Below, in pieces: positions 23,307 through 30,711 of a stretch of DNA of 37,221 bases (position 1 is its first letter; each line of letters opens with the position of its first letter). Where the stretch lies: the NCBI GenBank assembly GCA_002719335.1, contig PBHE01000039.1, positions 1 through 37,221 of the forward strand, given 5' to 3'. This stretch comes from Acidimicrobiaceae bacterium. Lineage in GTDB: Bacteria; Actinomycetota; Acidimicrobiia; Acidimicrobiales; Poriferisodalaceae. The notes under the pieces are model-generated. The model saw only the letters and a list, made by a program, of their open reading frames with translations, was not told where the DNA came from and did not search any database. The translations under genes were made by a program, and so were the position numbers.

Positions 23307-23343
23307 TAGTTGTGGAGGGTGAATCCTGTGGCGCCCACAACTA
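23307..23343 (+). repeat. Dispersed tRNA-3'-end-like repeat, copy R12
   Basis: TAGTTGTGG (23307-23315) and CCACAACTA (23335-23343) form a perfect nine-pair stem around AGGGTGAATCCTGTGGCGC. The stem sequence is unique to this copy, while the loop is the family core. Confidence 0.8.
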
Positions 23344-23419
23344 GAACGCTAGGTCGTGGCCTACAGCGACAAAAGTCTGAGAGAATGTCCAACAACACGA
23401 CACAAAGGGCGAAAGAGAT

Positions 23420-23773
23420 ATGGAGTTCGAGTTCACGCAAGGCGATCCCATCACCGAACAAGAAGCACTCGCTGAAGCCGAGAAGATGGGTCTTCACGCC
23501 GTTGCCTATGACACCGAACACACTGAAGATACAGAAGTGCACTGGCACGAGTTCAATGTGAACATTTGGTTGATCTCAGGTGAAGCTAATTTTGCCACCC
23601 CCGATGGCACTGTCTACGAAGCGAAACCTGGCTGCCGACTGACAGCACCTGCAGGGTGGTTACATCAGGAACTTGTCAGTTCAACCCACCGACTCGTCGT
23701 CGGAACCAATATTCCAGCAGCGGAGTGGACTCAACCAATCAATAAACCGGCAATAACGGCGCTTCCCGCGTAG
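23420..23773 (+). CDS. Cupin-domain protein
   Basis: A 117-residue single-domain cupin. The metal motif region reads EVHWHEFNVNIWLISGEANF (HxH, then a strand with the turn SGEA), and the second motif region is PGCRLTAPAGWLHQEL with a His. The strand order fits a small RmlC-like beta barrel that binds one metal. Substrate unknown. AAAGAG lies before ATG 23420. A TTCG-type terminator follows 20 bases after the stop, so the gene is probably monocistronic. Confidence 0.8.
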   Translation: MEFEFTQGDPITEQEALAEAEKMGLHAVAYDTEHTEDTEVHWHEFNVNIWLISGEANFATPDGTVYEAKPGCRLTAPAGWLHQELVSSTHRLVVGTNIPAAEWTQPINKPAITALPA

Positions 23774-23780
23774 CGTCGAG

Positions 23781-23815
23781 AACGACAAAAGACCGCTCCG
23801 AAGAGCGGCGTCTGT
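23781..23815. terminator. TTCG-family terminator hairpin, inverted form
   Basis: ACGACAAAAGACCGCTC, CGAA and GAGCGG form a stem (23793-23808) with a T-rich GTCTGTCATT after it. It is the reverse complement form of the hairpins at 7577, 7943 and 8128, and the A-run before it would act as a T-run for minus-strand transcripts. Confidence 0.75.
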
Positions 23816-23870
23816 CATTCCGATTAAGTCAGGCTGGTAGTGAATCGCGAATAAATAATGAGGGGGAAAT

Positions 23871-24233
23871 GTGGGAGCGCAATCGGACAGATATCAAGCC
23901 GGGGCACGCAATTTCGAAGAGGTATATCCACGTCAGGCCTCTGAAGATCCCGAAGAATTTGAGCGAATGGCAATGGAAAACCTTTTTTCGGAGTACTGGT
24001 CGCGTGAGGGTCTCAGCACCCGTGATCGGCGGTTGCTGATTCTCGGCATCGTTGCCGCCCAAGGTAATGACGCCATCCTCAAGCTGCAGTTCAGCGCTGG
24101 AATGGCGAAAGGCGATCTCCATGAAAGCGATCTGACAGAGATACCGATCTTTGTCAGCCAGTACGCGGGCTTTCCGCTGAGCGTTGTCGCTAACACCGCC
24201 GCTCGGAAGGTCCGAGACGCCCTGTCTTCCTGA
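23871..24233 (+). CDS. Carboxymuconolactone-decarboxylase-like (CMD/AhpD-fold) protein
   Basis: A 120-residue helical protein starting at GTG 23871 behind GAGGGGG. The sequence YWSREGLSTRDRRLLILGIVAAQGNDAILKLQFSAGMAKGD has the layout of CMD-family proteins, with the helix pair and the loop where some members place a CxxC. Here there is no Cys, so it is not a peroxidase-type AhpD and may be a lactone decarboxylase relative or a binding protein. Its function is not known. It follows the cupin gene after a terminator. Confidence 0.75.
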   Translation: MGAQSDRYQAGARNFEEVYPRQASEDPEEFERMAMENLFSEYWSREGLSTRDRRLLILGIVAAQGNDAILKLQFSAGMAKGDLHESDLTEIPIFVSQYAGFPLSVVANTAARKVRDALSS

Positions 24234-24383
24234 CAGGGTCGGTTCGTATCAGTCGCGGAGTTGATATCGATGGAACGAGATTGGAAGTGCTGCTGGGTCG
24301 CTTGTACGCAGATGAAGCCTTCGTGCTTCGGAGGTTTCGCGAAAACTGAGCGACGCACCGTTTTCGCAAAAGACAGAGGAAAA

Positions 24384-24410
24384 GACCTCCCGGGAGAGAG
24401 GTCGGTTCGT
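24384..24410. terminator. Terminator-like hairpin after the CMD-like gene
   Basis: GACCTC (24384-24389) pairs with GAGGTC (24398-24403), preceded by GAGGAAAA and followed by GGTTCGTT. The T-tract is weak. It lies between two convergent genes. Confidence 0.45.
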
Positions 24411-24430
24411 TAGGCGGATTTGGCTAACAC

Positions 24431-24757
24431 CTAGGCCTCGACTAAGTCACTGACCTGCGATGCCAACATCATCTTTGATTGCTTGAGTTCAACAGCGTCG
24501 GTCATCGTAAAAGATCCGGCAGCTCCATTTAGAGATTTCATCGCTTCGCTGGGATCAAGATCCTCAATCTCATAAATAGCTACGTACTCGTGCTCTGTAA
24601 CAGATGGCAGCATCTCGCCGGCCTTAAATCGCTGCGCCCGGACAAAGCCGTCCGCTGTAAGGACTTCCCCGAGGTGCACGTCGTTATACCAGGCGTTGTA
24701 CTCGTCCTCTCTGCCCTCGACCGGACTGGTGAACACCAGTAGTACGTGTTTAGTCAT
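24431..24757 (-). CDS. Dimeric alpha/beta-barrel-like (EthD/DUF4286-type) protein
   Basis: About 108 residues from ATG 24757, which follows AGGGGAGAACGAG. The sequence VLLVFTSPVEGREDEYNAWYNDVHLGEVLTADGFVRAQRF has the ferredoxin-like half-barrel pattern with a WY..VH.. motif found in EthD-type and DUF4286 proteins. The second half has EHEYVAIYEIEDLDPSEAM. Such proteins often bind or modify aromatic products, but nothing more specific can be said. It starts about 60 bases after the upstream methyltransferase gene on the same strand. Confidence 0.7.
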   Translation of the reverse strand: MTKHVLLVFTSPVEGREDEYNAWYNDVHLGEVLTADGFVRAQRFKAGEMLPSVTEHEYVAIYEIEDLDPSEAMKSLNGAAGSFTMTDAVELKQSKMMLASQVSDLVEA

Positions 24758-24818
24758 CTCGTTCTCCCCTTGTGCGTCCCCGACGCTACCGCCCGTCCCG
24801 CCGATGTGCCGAGGTGGG

Positions 24819-25616
24819 TCACGCGGTTGCTTCAAAAACTATGCGCTCGGCATCGAGGGCTGGATCTTGCACCTCGAGAGTTCCGGTAACTCGGACTTCA
24901 CCGAACCCCGCTTCGATGAGCATGTTCTCCACCTCCGTAGCGGAATAGCTACAAATCACGATCGAATACGCGTCGTTTGCGACCTCGATGCCATTATCGA
25001 ACTGGAGGACAGAGATTTCGCGCACGATGCTCCGTGCCGCCATGTCGACCCCCACGAGACGGGTGCGTAACTCCAACTCGCCTCCGCCGCTCATACGTCG
25101 ACGATCGCCCTTGTCGGGCCATGGACCAGGCAACTCAAGATTCTCGGGAATCTGCCACATCGTGTCCGAGTCCAAGTTGTACTTTCCTAAATGGTGATCC
25201 ATAACGAGTGTTCCGCCTGATTCCAACTGCGAGTGAATGCGCCGCAAACCTTCAAGATCAGTTGAGCGGTCGCCACCTAGGCCAAATGCGCCGCAAAGGA
25301 CAACTGTGCGATATCGGCGCGGCAGGTCCAGTTCGTGCATTGCCTGCGTATAAAGGTTGAGTGACAGTCCGTCGGCTTCAGCCTTTGCTGCACACCACGC
25401 GATCATGTCCGGGGAAACGTCGCTGCCATCTACATCTAAGCCTGACCGTAGGAATGGGAGAAGCAGGCGACCGGTCCCACAGCCCGCTTCCAAGGCGGCT
25501 CCGCCGCAACGTTCGATGACGTTTTGAAAAAATGCTATGTCGTTTCCGCCTTCGTTAAATTCTGCCCACCAGCGAGCAACCAGGCCGTAGTGCCAAGTTT
25601 GGATCTCATTGCTCAT
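24819..25616 (-). CDS. Class I SAM-dependent methyltransferase
   Basis: About 265 residues from ATG 25616; an upstream extension to 25730 would cover the terminator-like inverted repeat and is unlikely. Motif I is ALEAGCGTGRLLLPF, followed by LDVDGSDVSPDMIAWC, post-I YRTVVLCGAFGLG and LESGGTLVMDHHLG. The fold is a Rossmann-like methyltransferase. The acceptor is unknown. Its product may act with the small alpha/beta-barrel protein encoded downstream. Confidence 0.88.
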   Translation of the reverse strand: MSNEIQTWHYGLVARWWAEFNEGGNDIAFFQNVIERCGGAALEAGCGTGRLLLPFLRSGLDVDGSDVSPDMIAWCAAKAEADGLSLNLYTQAMHELDLPRRYRTVVLCGAFGLGGDRSTDLEGLRRIHSQLESGGTLVMDHHLGKYNLDSDTMWQIPENLELPGPWPDKGDRRRMSGGGELELRTRLVGVDMAARSIVREISVLQFDNGIEVANDAYSIVICSYSATEVENMLIEAGFGEVRVTGTLEVQDPALDAERIVFEATA

Positions 25617-25631
25617 TGTTCCATCGTAAGG

Positions 25632-25685
25632 CCCCCCGCCTAGACCCTCCGAACAAGAACGAACGCACTCCGACGGGGGGTTTTT
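25632..25685 (+). terminator. Terminator-like inverted repeat with T-run
   Basis: CCCCCCG (25632-25638) pairs with CGGGGGG (25674-25680), followed by TTTTT. The loop is long (35 bases). On the plus strand it would stop transcripts entering from the left; on the minus strand it falls in the leader of the methyltransferase gene. Confidence 0.45.
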
Positions 25686-25704
25686 GTGGTGGGCGGCCAA
25701 ATGG

Positions 25705-25731
25705 GACCACAAGTCCTGCATCACTCGCACC
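25705..25731 (+). repeat. Possible degenerate dispersed repeat, copy R13
   Basis: GGACCACAAGTCCTGCATCA followed by CTCGCACC resembles the R2 form GTTCCAGTCCTGTATCGCCC. GGAC/GTCC can pair. It is more distant than R1-R12 and may be chance. Confidence 0.3.
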
Positions 25732-25839
25732 GATGAACGAGATCCCCAGATGTCGACTTATTTTCCGAGTTGATTGAAGTCAGAGTTCGACGAGTGGGCG
25801 TGTCGGCAGTGCTTCGCATGACGTCGCGCACGCTTAGCC

Positions 25840-26670
25840 CTAATAGATCTTTCCTACTAAGTCAGCTTCCACGATTGCTTTGCGAAGGTCCGACCACCCG
25901 TCGTCGGTTGCGCGAACCCATTTTGTTAAATGTTCCATCCTCATCATTTCTGCGATGTCTGGATCATCTGGATTCATGGCGAGCAGGAGGTCAACGAACT
26001 GGTCGGACCGACTTTCGCTCAGCGCAGGGCCGGATGTGAACGCGCAATGTGCGTAGCCACGCGTTTGCCAGACAGTTCTTACGTCGTCCCCTTCAAGACC
26101 GTGTCTGCGCATTAGAGGCCGCAGCCAAGGTTCAAAAATGATTCCGCCATCAGCTGAATAATTTATGACTGCGTCGAAGATAGTTTGGTCATCTACCCAA
26201 TGCTGCAGGTCAGAATATTGAGTTGGCTCCAGTTCAATTAGCGAGCATTCATTTCTAACGTCTAAGCCGTCTTCGACTAGTTGACGAACAGGTAAGAGCC
26301 ACAATTCGCTTGAGGTCTCTACACCTAACGCAAGGCGGCGGCCGCGAAGATCTTCAATCGTTTCGATATCGCTGTCGCCACGGACAATCAGCAAACTCGT
26401 GACGTCTTCGTCAGTGTCGCGCATCGCTAACGTGCGACAGTCAGAGTTCTGTTCGAGTAGTTGAGCGTGGGCCATTGGAGCATTCCAGGCGATGTCGATA
26501 TGTCCAGCGAGAAGTGCTGATGACATAGCGTCATAGGTTGAGAAAAGGGCGTACTCGACAGGAAATCCGGCCTCTACGAAGTACTTGCGGATGGCGTTCC
26601 AAATCAAAACTGCTCTTTTGGGATCTGCCGCAGTAGCTCCTAACACCAGGGGTCCTTCAGAATTCGACAT
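25840..26670 (-). CDS. PhnD-like substrate-binding protein without signal peptide
   Basis: About 276 residues from ATG 26670, which has GAAGGA seven bases before it. The sequence LVLGATAADPKRAVLIWNAIRKYFVEAGFPVEYALFSTYD and LLAGHIDIAWNAPMAHAQLL follows the type II periplasmic-binding-protein fold of the PhnD/SsuA/TauA group. ETIEDLRGRRLALGVETSSELWL is the second-lobe entry. The mature fold is complete, but no signal peptide or lipobox is seen and no ABC permease or ATPase is adjacent. A cytosolic ligand-binding or enzymatic role is therefore possible. It is divergent from the GcvT-like gene at 26853. Confidence 0.75.
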   Translation of the reverse strand: MSNSEGPLVLGATAADPKRAVLIWNAIRKYFVEAGFPVEYALFSTYDAMSSALLAGHIDIAWNAPMAHAQLLEQNSDCRTLAMRDTDEDVTSLLIVRGDSDIETIEDLRGRRLALGVETSSELWLLPVRQLVEDGLDVRNECSLIELEPTQYSDLQHWVDDQTIFDAVINYSADGGIIFEPWLRPLMRRHGLEGDDVRTVWQTRGYAHCAFTSGPALSESRSDQFVDLLLAMNPDDPDIAEMMRMEHLTKWVRATDDGWSDLRKAIVEADLVGKIY

Positions 26671-26852
26671 GGTTTGGTCCTTCACCTGGGCGCTGCCGCT
26701 AGTTCAGCACAGTTATGTTCCTTCAGAAGGACTGGCTTCAGACGAGGCGACTGCGTGCCCATGGGTGATGCAAAAATGGACTCGCGGACCAACAAGTTCG
26801 CTGCAGTAGAAAGCTAATGTGCACTCGAGCTGCGGATGAAGGGAACGTACCT

Positions 26853-28157
26853 ATGGAGTCAAGGTTTTCGGCTCGATTACCGCACCCCTTTTATTCGGAC
26901 CACGTGCTGTACCACGCCTACAACTGGGGTACGACTGTTCCAGGCGTGCGGGCCTGGGAGTTCGGCGGTTGGCAGCTCGAGAGCCGTTCCTGGGTCGACG
27001 GCTGCTACATCCACGCGGGATTATCGAGAACTGGACCCATCTCAATCACAGGACCAGGCGCGTCTAAGTGGCTTGAGAGCCTAGTTATCAACAGCTTCGC
27101 AACCTTTCCAATCGGTTCGATGAAACACGCAGTGATGTGCAACGACGAAGGGTTGGTTGTTGCACACGGCGTCGTGGAACGGAAAGCGGAGGATGAATTC
27201 GAGTCATTCGCGGGCGGACCGCCCGGACGCGCTGGCCTTGACGAAGTAGCTGACGGTGTCGCCATCAAGCAACTGGATCACTACTTGTTTCAAATAGCCG
27301 GACCTACCTCGCTGCAAGTATTAGAGAGGGCCTCCGATGAAGATCTACGAGACATCAAGTTTCTGCGTTTCCGCAACACGACGATCAACGGCATCTCGAC
27401 CGAGATTGGCCGTATCGGGATGACAGGCAACCTGGCCTATGAGCTTCACGGGCCGATGGTCGATGGGCCCGCGATTTATGATGCGGTCTACCAGGCGGGG
27501 CAGGAGTTCGGGCTGCAGCGGCTGGGGTGGGGCACCTATCTGGTGAATCACATCGAGGGTGGCTTTCCCCAGATGACCTGGACTTTCGCCCCGGCCATGG
27601 ATCCCACTCAGCATCCAGAGATCGCGGCAATGTGGAGCAACGTGTCCGGTTCAGTTGATCCAACCGATCGGCGGGCCCGTACCCGATCACCGGTCGAGGT
27701 GGGTTGGCACAACTTGGCCCGATTTGATCACGACTTTCCGGGTCGGGGGCCCCTGCAATCCGAGATGGACCACCCTGAACGAACCACGGTCACTCTCCGT
27801 TGGAATGAAAAAGACGTTCTGGATACCTACGCTGGTCTGTTTAGCGATGGCGATCCGTACCGACCGATCGAGTTCCCCTACGCGCCTCAACGATGGCCGA
27901 TGGCACACGCCGATCACGTCCTACTCAACGACGAACCGATCGGTTGGTCATCTGGCACCGCGTACAGTTCCCGCTTTAGGCAGATCATTTCGATGGGCTG
28001 CATCGACATCGCCGCGGCAGCAATCGGAACCGAATTGACGGTGCTGTGGGGCAACCATGGAGAAGCCCTCAAAGAGATCAGGGCGACCGTCGAACGCTTT
28101 CCCTACGCGACCGAAGGCCGCAACAGCGACCTCGACCTCACCGCTTCAAACCCCTAA
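26853..28157 (+). CDS. GcvT/LigM-DesA-like tetrahydrofolate-dependent demethylase family protein
   Basis: About 434 residues from ATG 26853 (AAGGGA upstream). It belongs to the aminomethyltransferase family: WLESLVINSFATFPIGSMKHAVMCNDEGLVVAHGVVER is the usual folate-domain stretch, and GRIGMTGNLAYELHGP matches the conserved EL-HG region. The C-terminal domain (PHEIA.., VTLRWNEKDVL, then PIGWSSGTAYSSRFRQIISMGCID) is like that of LigM/DesA aryl O-demethylases and DmdA rather than glycine-cleavage T-protein, as is the length. It probably passes a methyl or methylene group to tetrahydrofolate. The donor is unknown; a methoxylated aromatic is a reasonable guess given the neighbours. Confidence 0.82.
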   Translation: MESRFSARLPHPFYSDHVLYHAYNWGTTVPGVRAWEFGGWQLESRSWVDGCYIHAGLSRTGPISITGPGASKWLESLVINSFATFPIGSMKHAVMCNDEGLVVAHGVVERKAEDEFESFAGGPPGRAGLDEVADGVAIKQLDHYLFQIAGPTSLQVLERASDEDLRDIKFLRFRNTTINGISTEIGRIGMTGNLAYELHGPMVDGPAIYDAVYQAGQEFGLQRLGWGTYLVNHIEGGFPQMTWTFAPAMDPTQHPEIAAMWSNVSGSVDPTDRRARTRSPVEVGWHNLARFDHDFPGRGPLQSEMDHPERTTVTLRWNEKDVLDTYAGLFSDGDPYRPIEFPYAPQRWPMAHADHVLLNDEPIGWSSGTAYSSRFRQIISMGCIDIAAAAIGTELTVLWGNHGEALKEIRATVERFPYATEGRNSDLDLTASNP

Positions 28158-28233
28158 CCGATTAAAGCAACCAGCGATGTCGCTCTGGTTTCTAATCGAC
28201 GCCAACTAACTAGCGTTGAGGTTCATAGGTGGC

Positions 28234-28516
28234 CTAATCAACCAGCGCTAGCACGTCGGACTCGGATTCGGTGTCAACTAGTCGATCTACCCATTTGTGG
28301 AATCGTTGTCCGCCGGCCTCGTTCCGGCCGAACATGACGAAATCGTTTGCACCGCTTTGAGGCCGCGTTGAAGAAGAAATCCCGTCGCATAATCCTCATC
28401 GCTCACAACCCGAAGCAAAAAACGTTGCTCAGCTTCGATGAAAGGCAGGATCTCTTCGGTCGGTTCGAACCTGACTATTCGTTGAGCTTCGACGGTGACC
28501 TCTTATGGGATCGATC
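28234..28516 (-). pseudogene. C-terminal remnant of a Rieske ring-hydroxylating oxygenase alpha subunit
   Basis: On the minus strand one frame gives VTVEAQRIVRFEPTEEILPF and LLRVVSDEDYATGFLLQRGL, and a second frame gives MFGRNEAGGQRFHKWVDRLV to the TAG at 28236-28234. Joined across a single-base shift near 28340 they match the usual end of Rieske oxygenase large subunits, EDY...QRGL...FGRNE...FHRWVD. The Rieske and iron-binding parts are absent. This is a frameshifted, truncated relic in the gap between the GcvT-like and dehalogenase genes. Confidence 0.7.
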
Positions 28517-28627
28517 ACCAGAGGTGCTTGACCTCTGATAAATGCATTGCGTCCACCATCACCCACAGCAGCGCTCCTCGGCTGATCCTGTAAAAGCACT
28601 GAGGTTAAGACGGTTAGTGTCCGTTGT

Positions 28628-29587
28628 ATGTCTCAGATCATGACCTCGCCGACTGGATTGGAGTTTCTGCGGACTCCAGATGAACGGTTCGCGTCGCTCA
28701 TCGACTGGCCGTTCGAACCCCGCTACGTGACTATCAGCGAAGGGCTTCGTGTCCATTACGTGGACGAGGGAACTGGGCCGACTGTTCTGTTACTTCACGG
28801 CGAGCCAACTTGGGCCTATCTGTACCGAAAAATGATTCCTGGGCTTGTCCGTTCGGGCTGCCGGGTAATTGCCCCTGATTTAGTGGGATTCGGTCGTTCA
28901 GATAAGCCGAGCTTGCGTGATGACTACACCTACGGACGCCATCTTCGATGGTTGACTGAGACCATTGATGGCATCGAGAGCGCATCACCGTTAGGCACTG
29001 TCACCATGTTTTGCCAGGACTGGGGTGGGTTAATCGGTCTCAGCCACATGGCCCGACACCCAGAAACCTACAGGGGCGTTGTCGTATCGAACACTGGCGT
29101 GCCACTTGGACGCGATATCCACATGAACGATGACGACGGCTTTTCGACGTGGCGACAATTCTCCCAAGACGTCACGCCATTTTGGGCGTCCGTTTGTGTC
29201 GGTGGGACCTTGTCTCCACTTAACCCGACAGGTTTCCAACTTTCAGATAAAGAGCAGATGGCTTACGACGCTCCCTTTCCCGAGGAGGTCTACGCAGCAG
29301 GGGCTCGCCAGTTTCCGTTGCTCGTTCCTACCTCGAGCGTGCATCCAAGCGCTCCGATCTGCTGGGAAACATGGTCGCTGTTGGCTCAATGTGAAGTACC
29401 GCTTACTACTGCGTTTGGCGCCGATGACAAAGTCACTGGACCTTTGCAGGGTCTAATGTCCTCAAGCGTTCCTGGAGCAGCGAATCAACCCCATGTGATC
29501 ATCGAAAACGCGGGCCATTTCATCCAGGAGCATGAGCCCGATCAGTGTGTCGACGCGATTTTGGGTTTGCTCGAGCGGACACAATGA
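28628..29587 (+). CDS. Haloalkane dehalogenase-like alpha/beta-hydrolase
   Basis: A 319-residue protein with the haloalkane dehalogenase pattern: LLHGEPTWAYLYRKM (residues 56-70, oxyanion hole), nucleophile Asp131 and halide-binding Trp132 in MFCQDWGGLIGL, acid in GADDKVTGP and base His in ENAGHFIQEHEPD. In esterase relatives the nucleophile would be Ser, so Asp with the following Trp argues for dehalogenase. A second Trp in the cap (TPFWASV) may complete halide binding. It splits C-halogen bonds hydrolytically in the cytosol; the substrate is unknown. Start ATG 28628 is uncertain by four codons (second ATG at 28640). Confidence 0.85.
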   Translation: MSQIMTSPTGLEFLRTPDERFASLIDWPFEPRYVTISEGLRVHYVDEGTGPTVLLLHGEPTWAYLYRKMIPGLVRSGCRVIAPDLVGFGRSDKPSLRDDYTYGRHLRWLTETIDGIESASPLGTVTMFCQDWGGLIGLSHMARHPETYRGVVVSNTGVPLGRDIHMNDDDGFSTWRQFSQDVTPFWASVCVGGTLSPLNPTGFQLSDKEQMAYDAPFPEEVYAAGARQFPLLVPTSSVHPSAPICWETWSLLAQCEVPLTTAFGADDKVTGPLQGLMSSSVPGAANQPHVIIENAGHFIQEHEPDQCVDAILGLLERTQ

Positions 29588-29673
29588 TTGGTGCTGCTTT
29601 CCTGACCAAATGACCCGCCTGCATCGTGAGATAGTGTCGAACAGCGGTTAACTGCACCGCGCTGGGGTATCGG

Positions 29674-30225
29674 ATGAATGAGTTTCACGAGATGTTCGCT
29701 GCACGAAATATGGAACCTGCGCGACCCATCGAAGCGACTTGGGACATCGCTGCTGCAGCCTCGGATGTGTGGGCGGCGATAAGTGAAAGCGGCAATCTCA
29801 CTAACGTGCACCCCTTCTGCGCGACGAACGAAGTTGATCGATGGCCAGGCCCCGGGGGCCGCGATCACGTCCGCTATTACAGCGGTGTGCATTACCAACG
29901 TGACGTACTCGATTGGCGCGAGGGAAGCGGTTACGACCTCATTGTCGGTCCACCACCCGACCCAACAGCGGTGGCCACTTGGTCGATTGATCCCAGTTCC
30001 GCCACATCGTGCAAGTTTGGTATCAAAGTCACCTCCTATGTCCGCTCCGACGTCGATCCAATTGCGCGTGAAAACTACGAGGAGAAGGTGATTCGTACGG
30101 CTATCCCTCCCTACCTTCGTGGGGTTGTCCAGGGGGTGGCTCACTACGCCGAAACCGGGAATCCAGTGAAGCGCAACCAGTTCGGTGCACACGACATCTA
30201 TTCGCCTGAAGTCCAGACGCCCTGA
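29674..30225 (+). CDS. SRPBCC (polyketide cyclase/START-like) family protein
   Basis: A 183-residue protein with the SRPBCC pattern: WDIAAAASDVWAAISESGNLTNVHPFC, then VRYYSGVHYQRDVLDWREGSGYDLIV, and a C-terminal helix (RENYEEKVIRTAIPPYLRGVVQGVAHYAET). The helix-grip fold binds hydrophobic ligands or supports polyketide cyclisation and detoxification. No enzyme activity can be assigned. Its stop overlaps the following GNAT start (TGATG), so the two are translationally coupled. Confidence 0.78.
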   Translation: MNEFHEMFAARNMEPARPIEATWDIAAAASDVWAAISESGNLTNVHPFCATNEVDRWPGPGGRDHVRYYSGVHYQRDVLDWREGSGYDLIVGPPPDPTAVATWSIDPSSATSCKFGIKVTSYVRSDVDPIARENYEEKVIRTAIPPYLRGVVQGVAHYAETGNPVKRNQFGAHDIYSPEVQTP

Positions 30226-30689
30226 TGACCGTTGAGCAGCATCCCAATGGTGTACGCACCCGACCGGCGACAGCCACCGATCAATCGCGAGTTTTTGACC
30301 TGATTGAACAACTTGCCGGCGAGGCACCGAACTCACGGTGGGTCACGGTCTACGAGTCTCACCTTCGAGGCGAACGTGGCGCCGTCATCGTCGCTGAAAA
30401 CGATGAGAGGATCCTGGGTATCGCGACGGTGTCCTACAACGTGACAATTCGCTATGGCGGTGAATACTGCGAACTTGAGGAATTGATTGTCGATGACTCG
30501 GCAAGAGGCCTCAATTTGGGCCGCATTCTGGTCCAGCGCGCCATTGATGATGCGCAACAGCGCGGTTGCGCCGAGATCGGGCTTTATCTTGTGCCTTCCA
30601 CAGAGGGCAACCGCGGTTTCTACGAAAAGCTTGGCTTCGAGGTCATCGGCACCGAGATGCGTCAAAATTTGGAAACCAAGCAGTCCTGA
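30225..30689 (+). CDS. GNAT-family N-acetyltransferase
   Basis: A 154-residue acetyl-CoA-dependent acyltransferase. It shows the GNAT order: VRTRPATATDQSRVFDLIEQL, EDERILGIATVSYN, EYCELEELIVDDSARGLNLGRILVQRAIDDA (acetyl-CoA loop in the R-G-L-N-L-G-R stretch) and CAEIGLYLVPSTEGNRGFYEKLGFEVIG. The start overlaps the preceding stop by one base. The substrate is unknown; amino groups on small molecules or proteins are typical. Confidence 0.88.
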   Translation: MTVEQHPNGVRTRPATATDQSRVFDLIEQLAGEAPNSRWVTVYESHLRGERGAVIVAENDERILGIATVSYNVTIRYGGEYCELEELIVDDSARGLNLGRILVQRAIDDAQQRGCAEIGLYLVPSTEGNRGFYEKLGFEVIGTEMRQNLETKQS

Positions 30690-30711
30690 TCAACGTGAAG
30701 CGGCGAACAAA

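Noticed and set aside
203-23343. Integron attC sites
   Set aside because: The repeats separate gene modules in one orientation, but paired RYYYAAC/GTTRRRY core boxes are not consistently present, the loop rather than the box is conserved, modules hold several genes on both strands, and no integron integrase is seen.
28347-28538. 63-codon plus-strand frame
   Set aside because: It lies antisense to the Rieske oxygenase remnant, which explains the open frame better.
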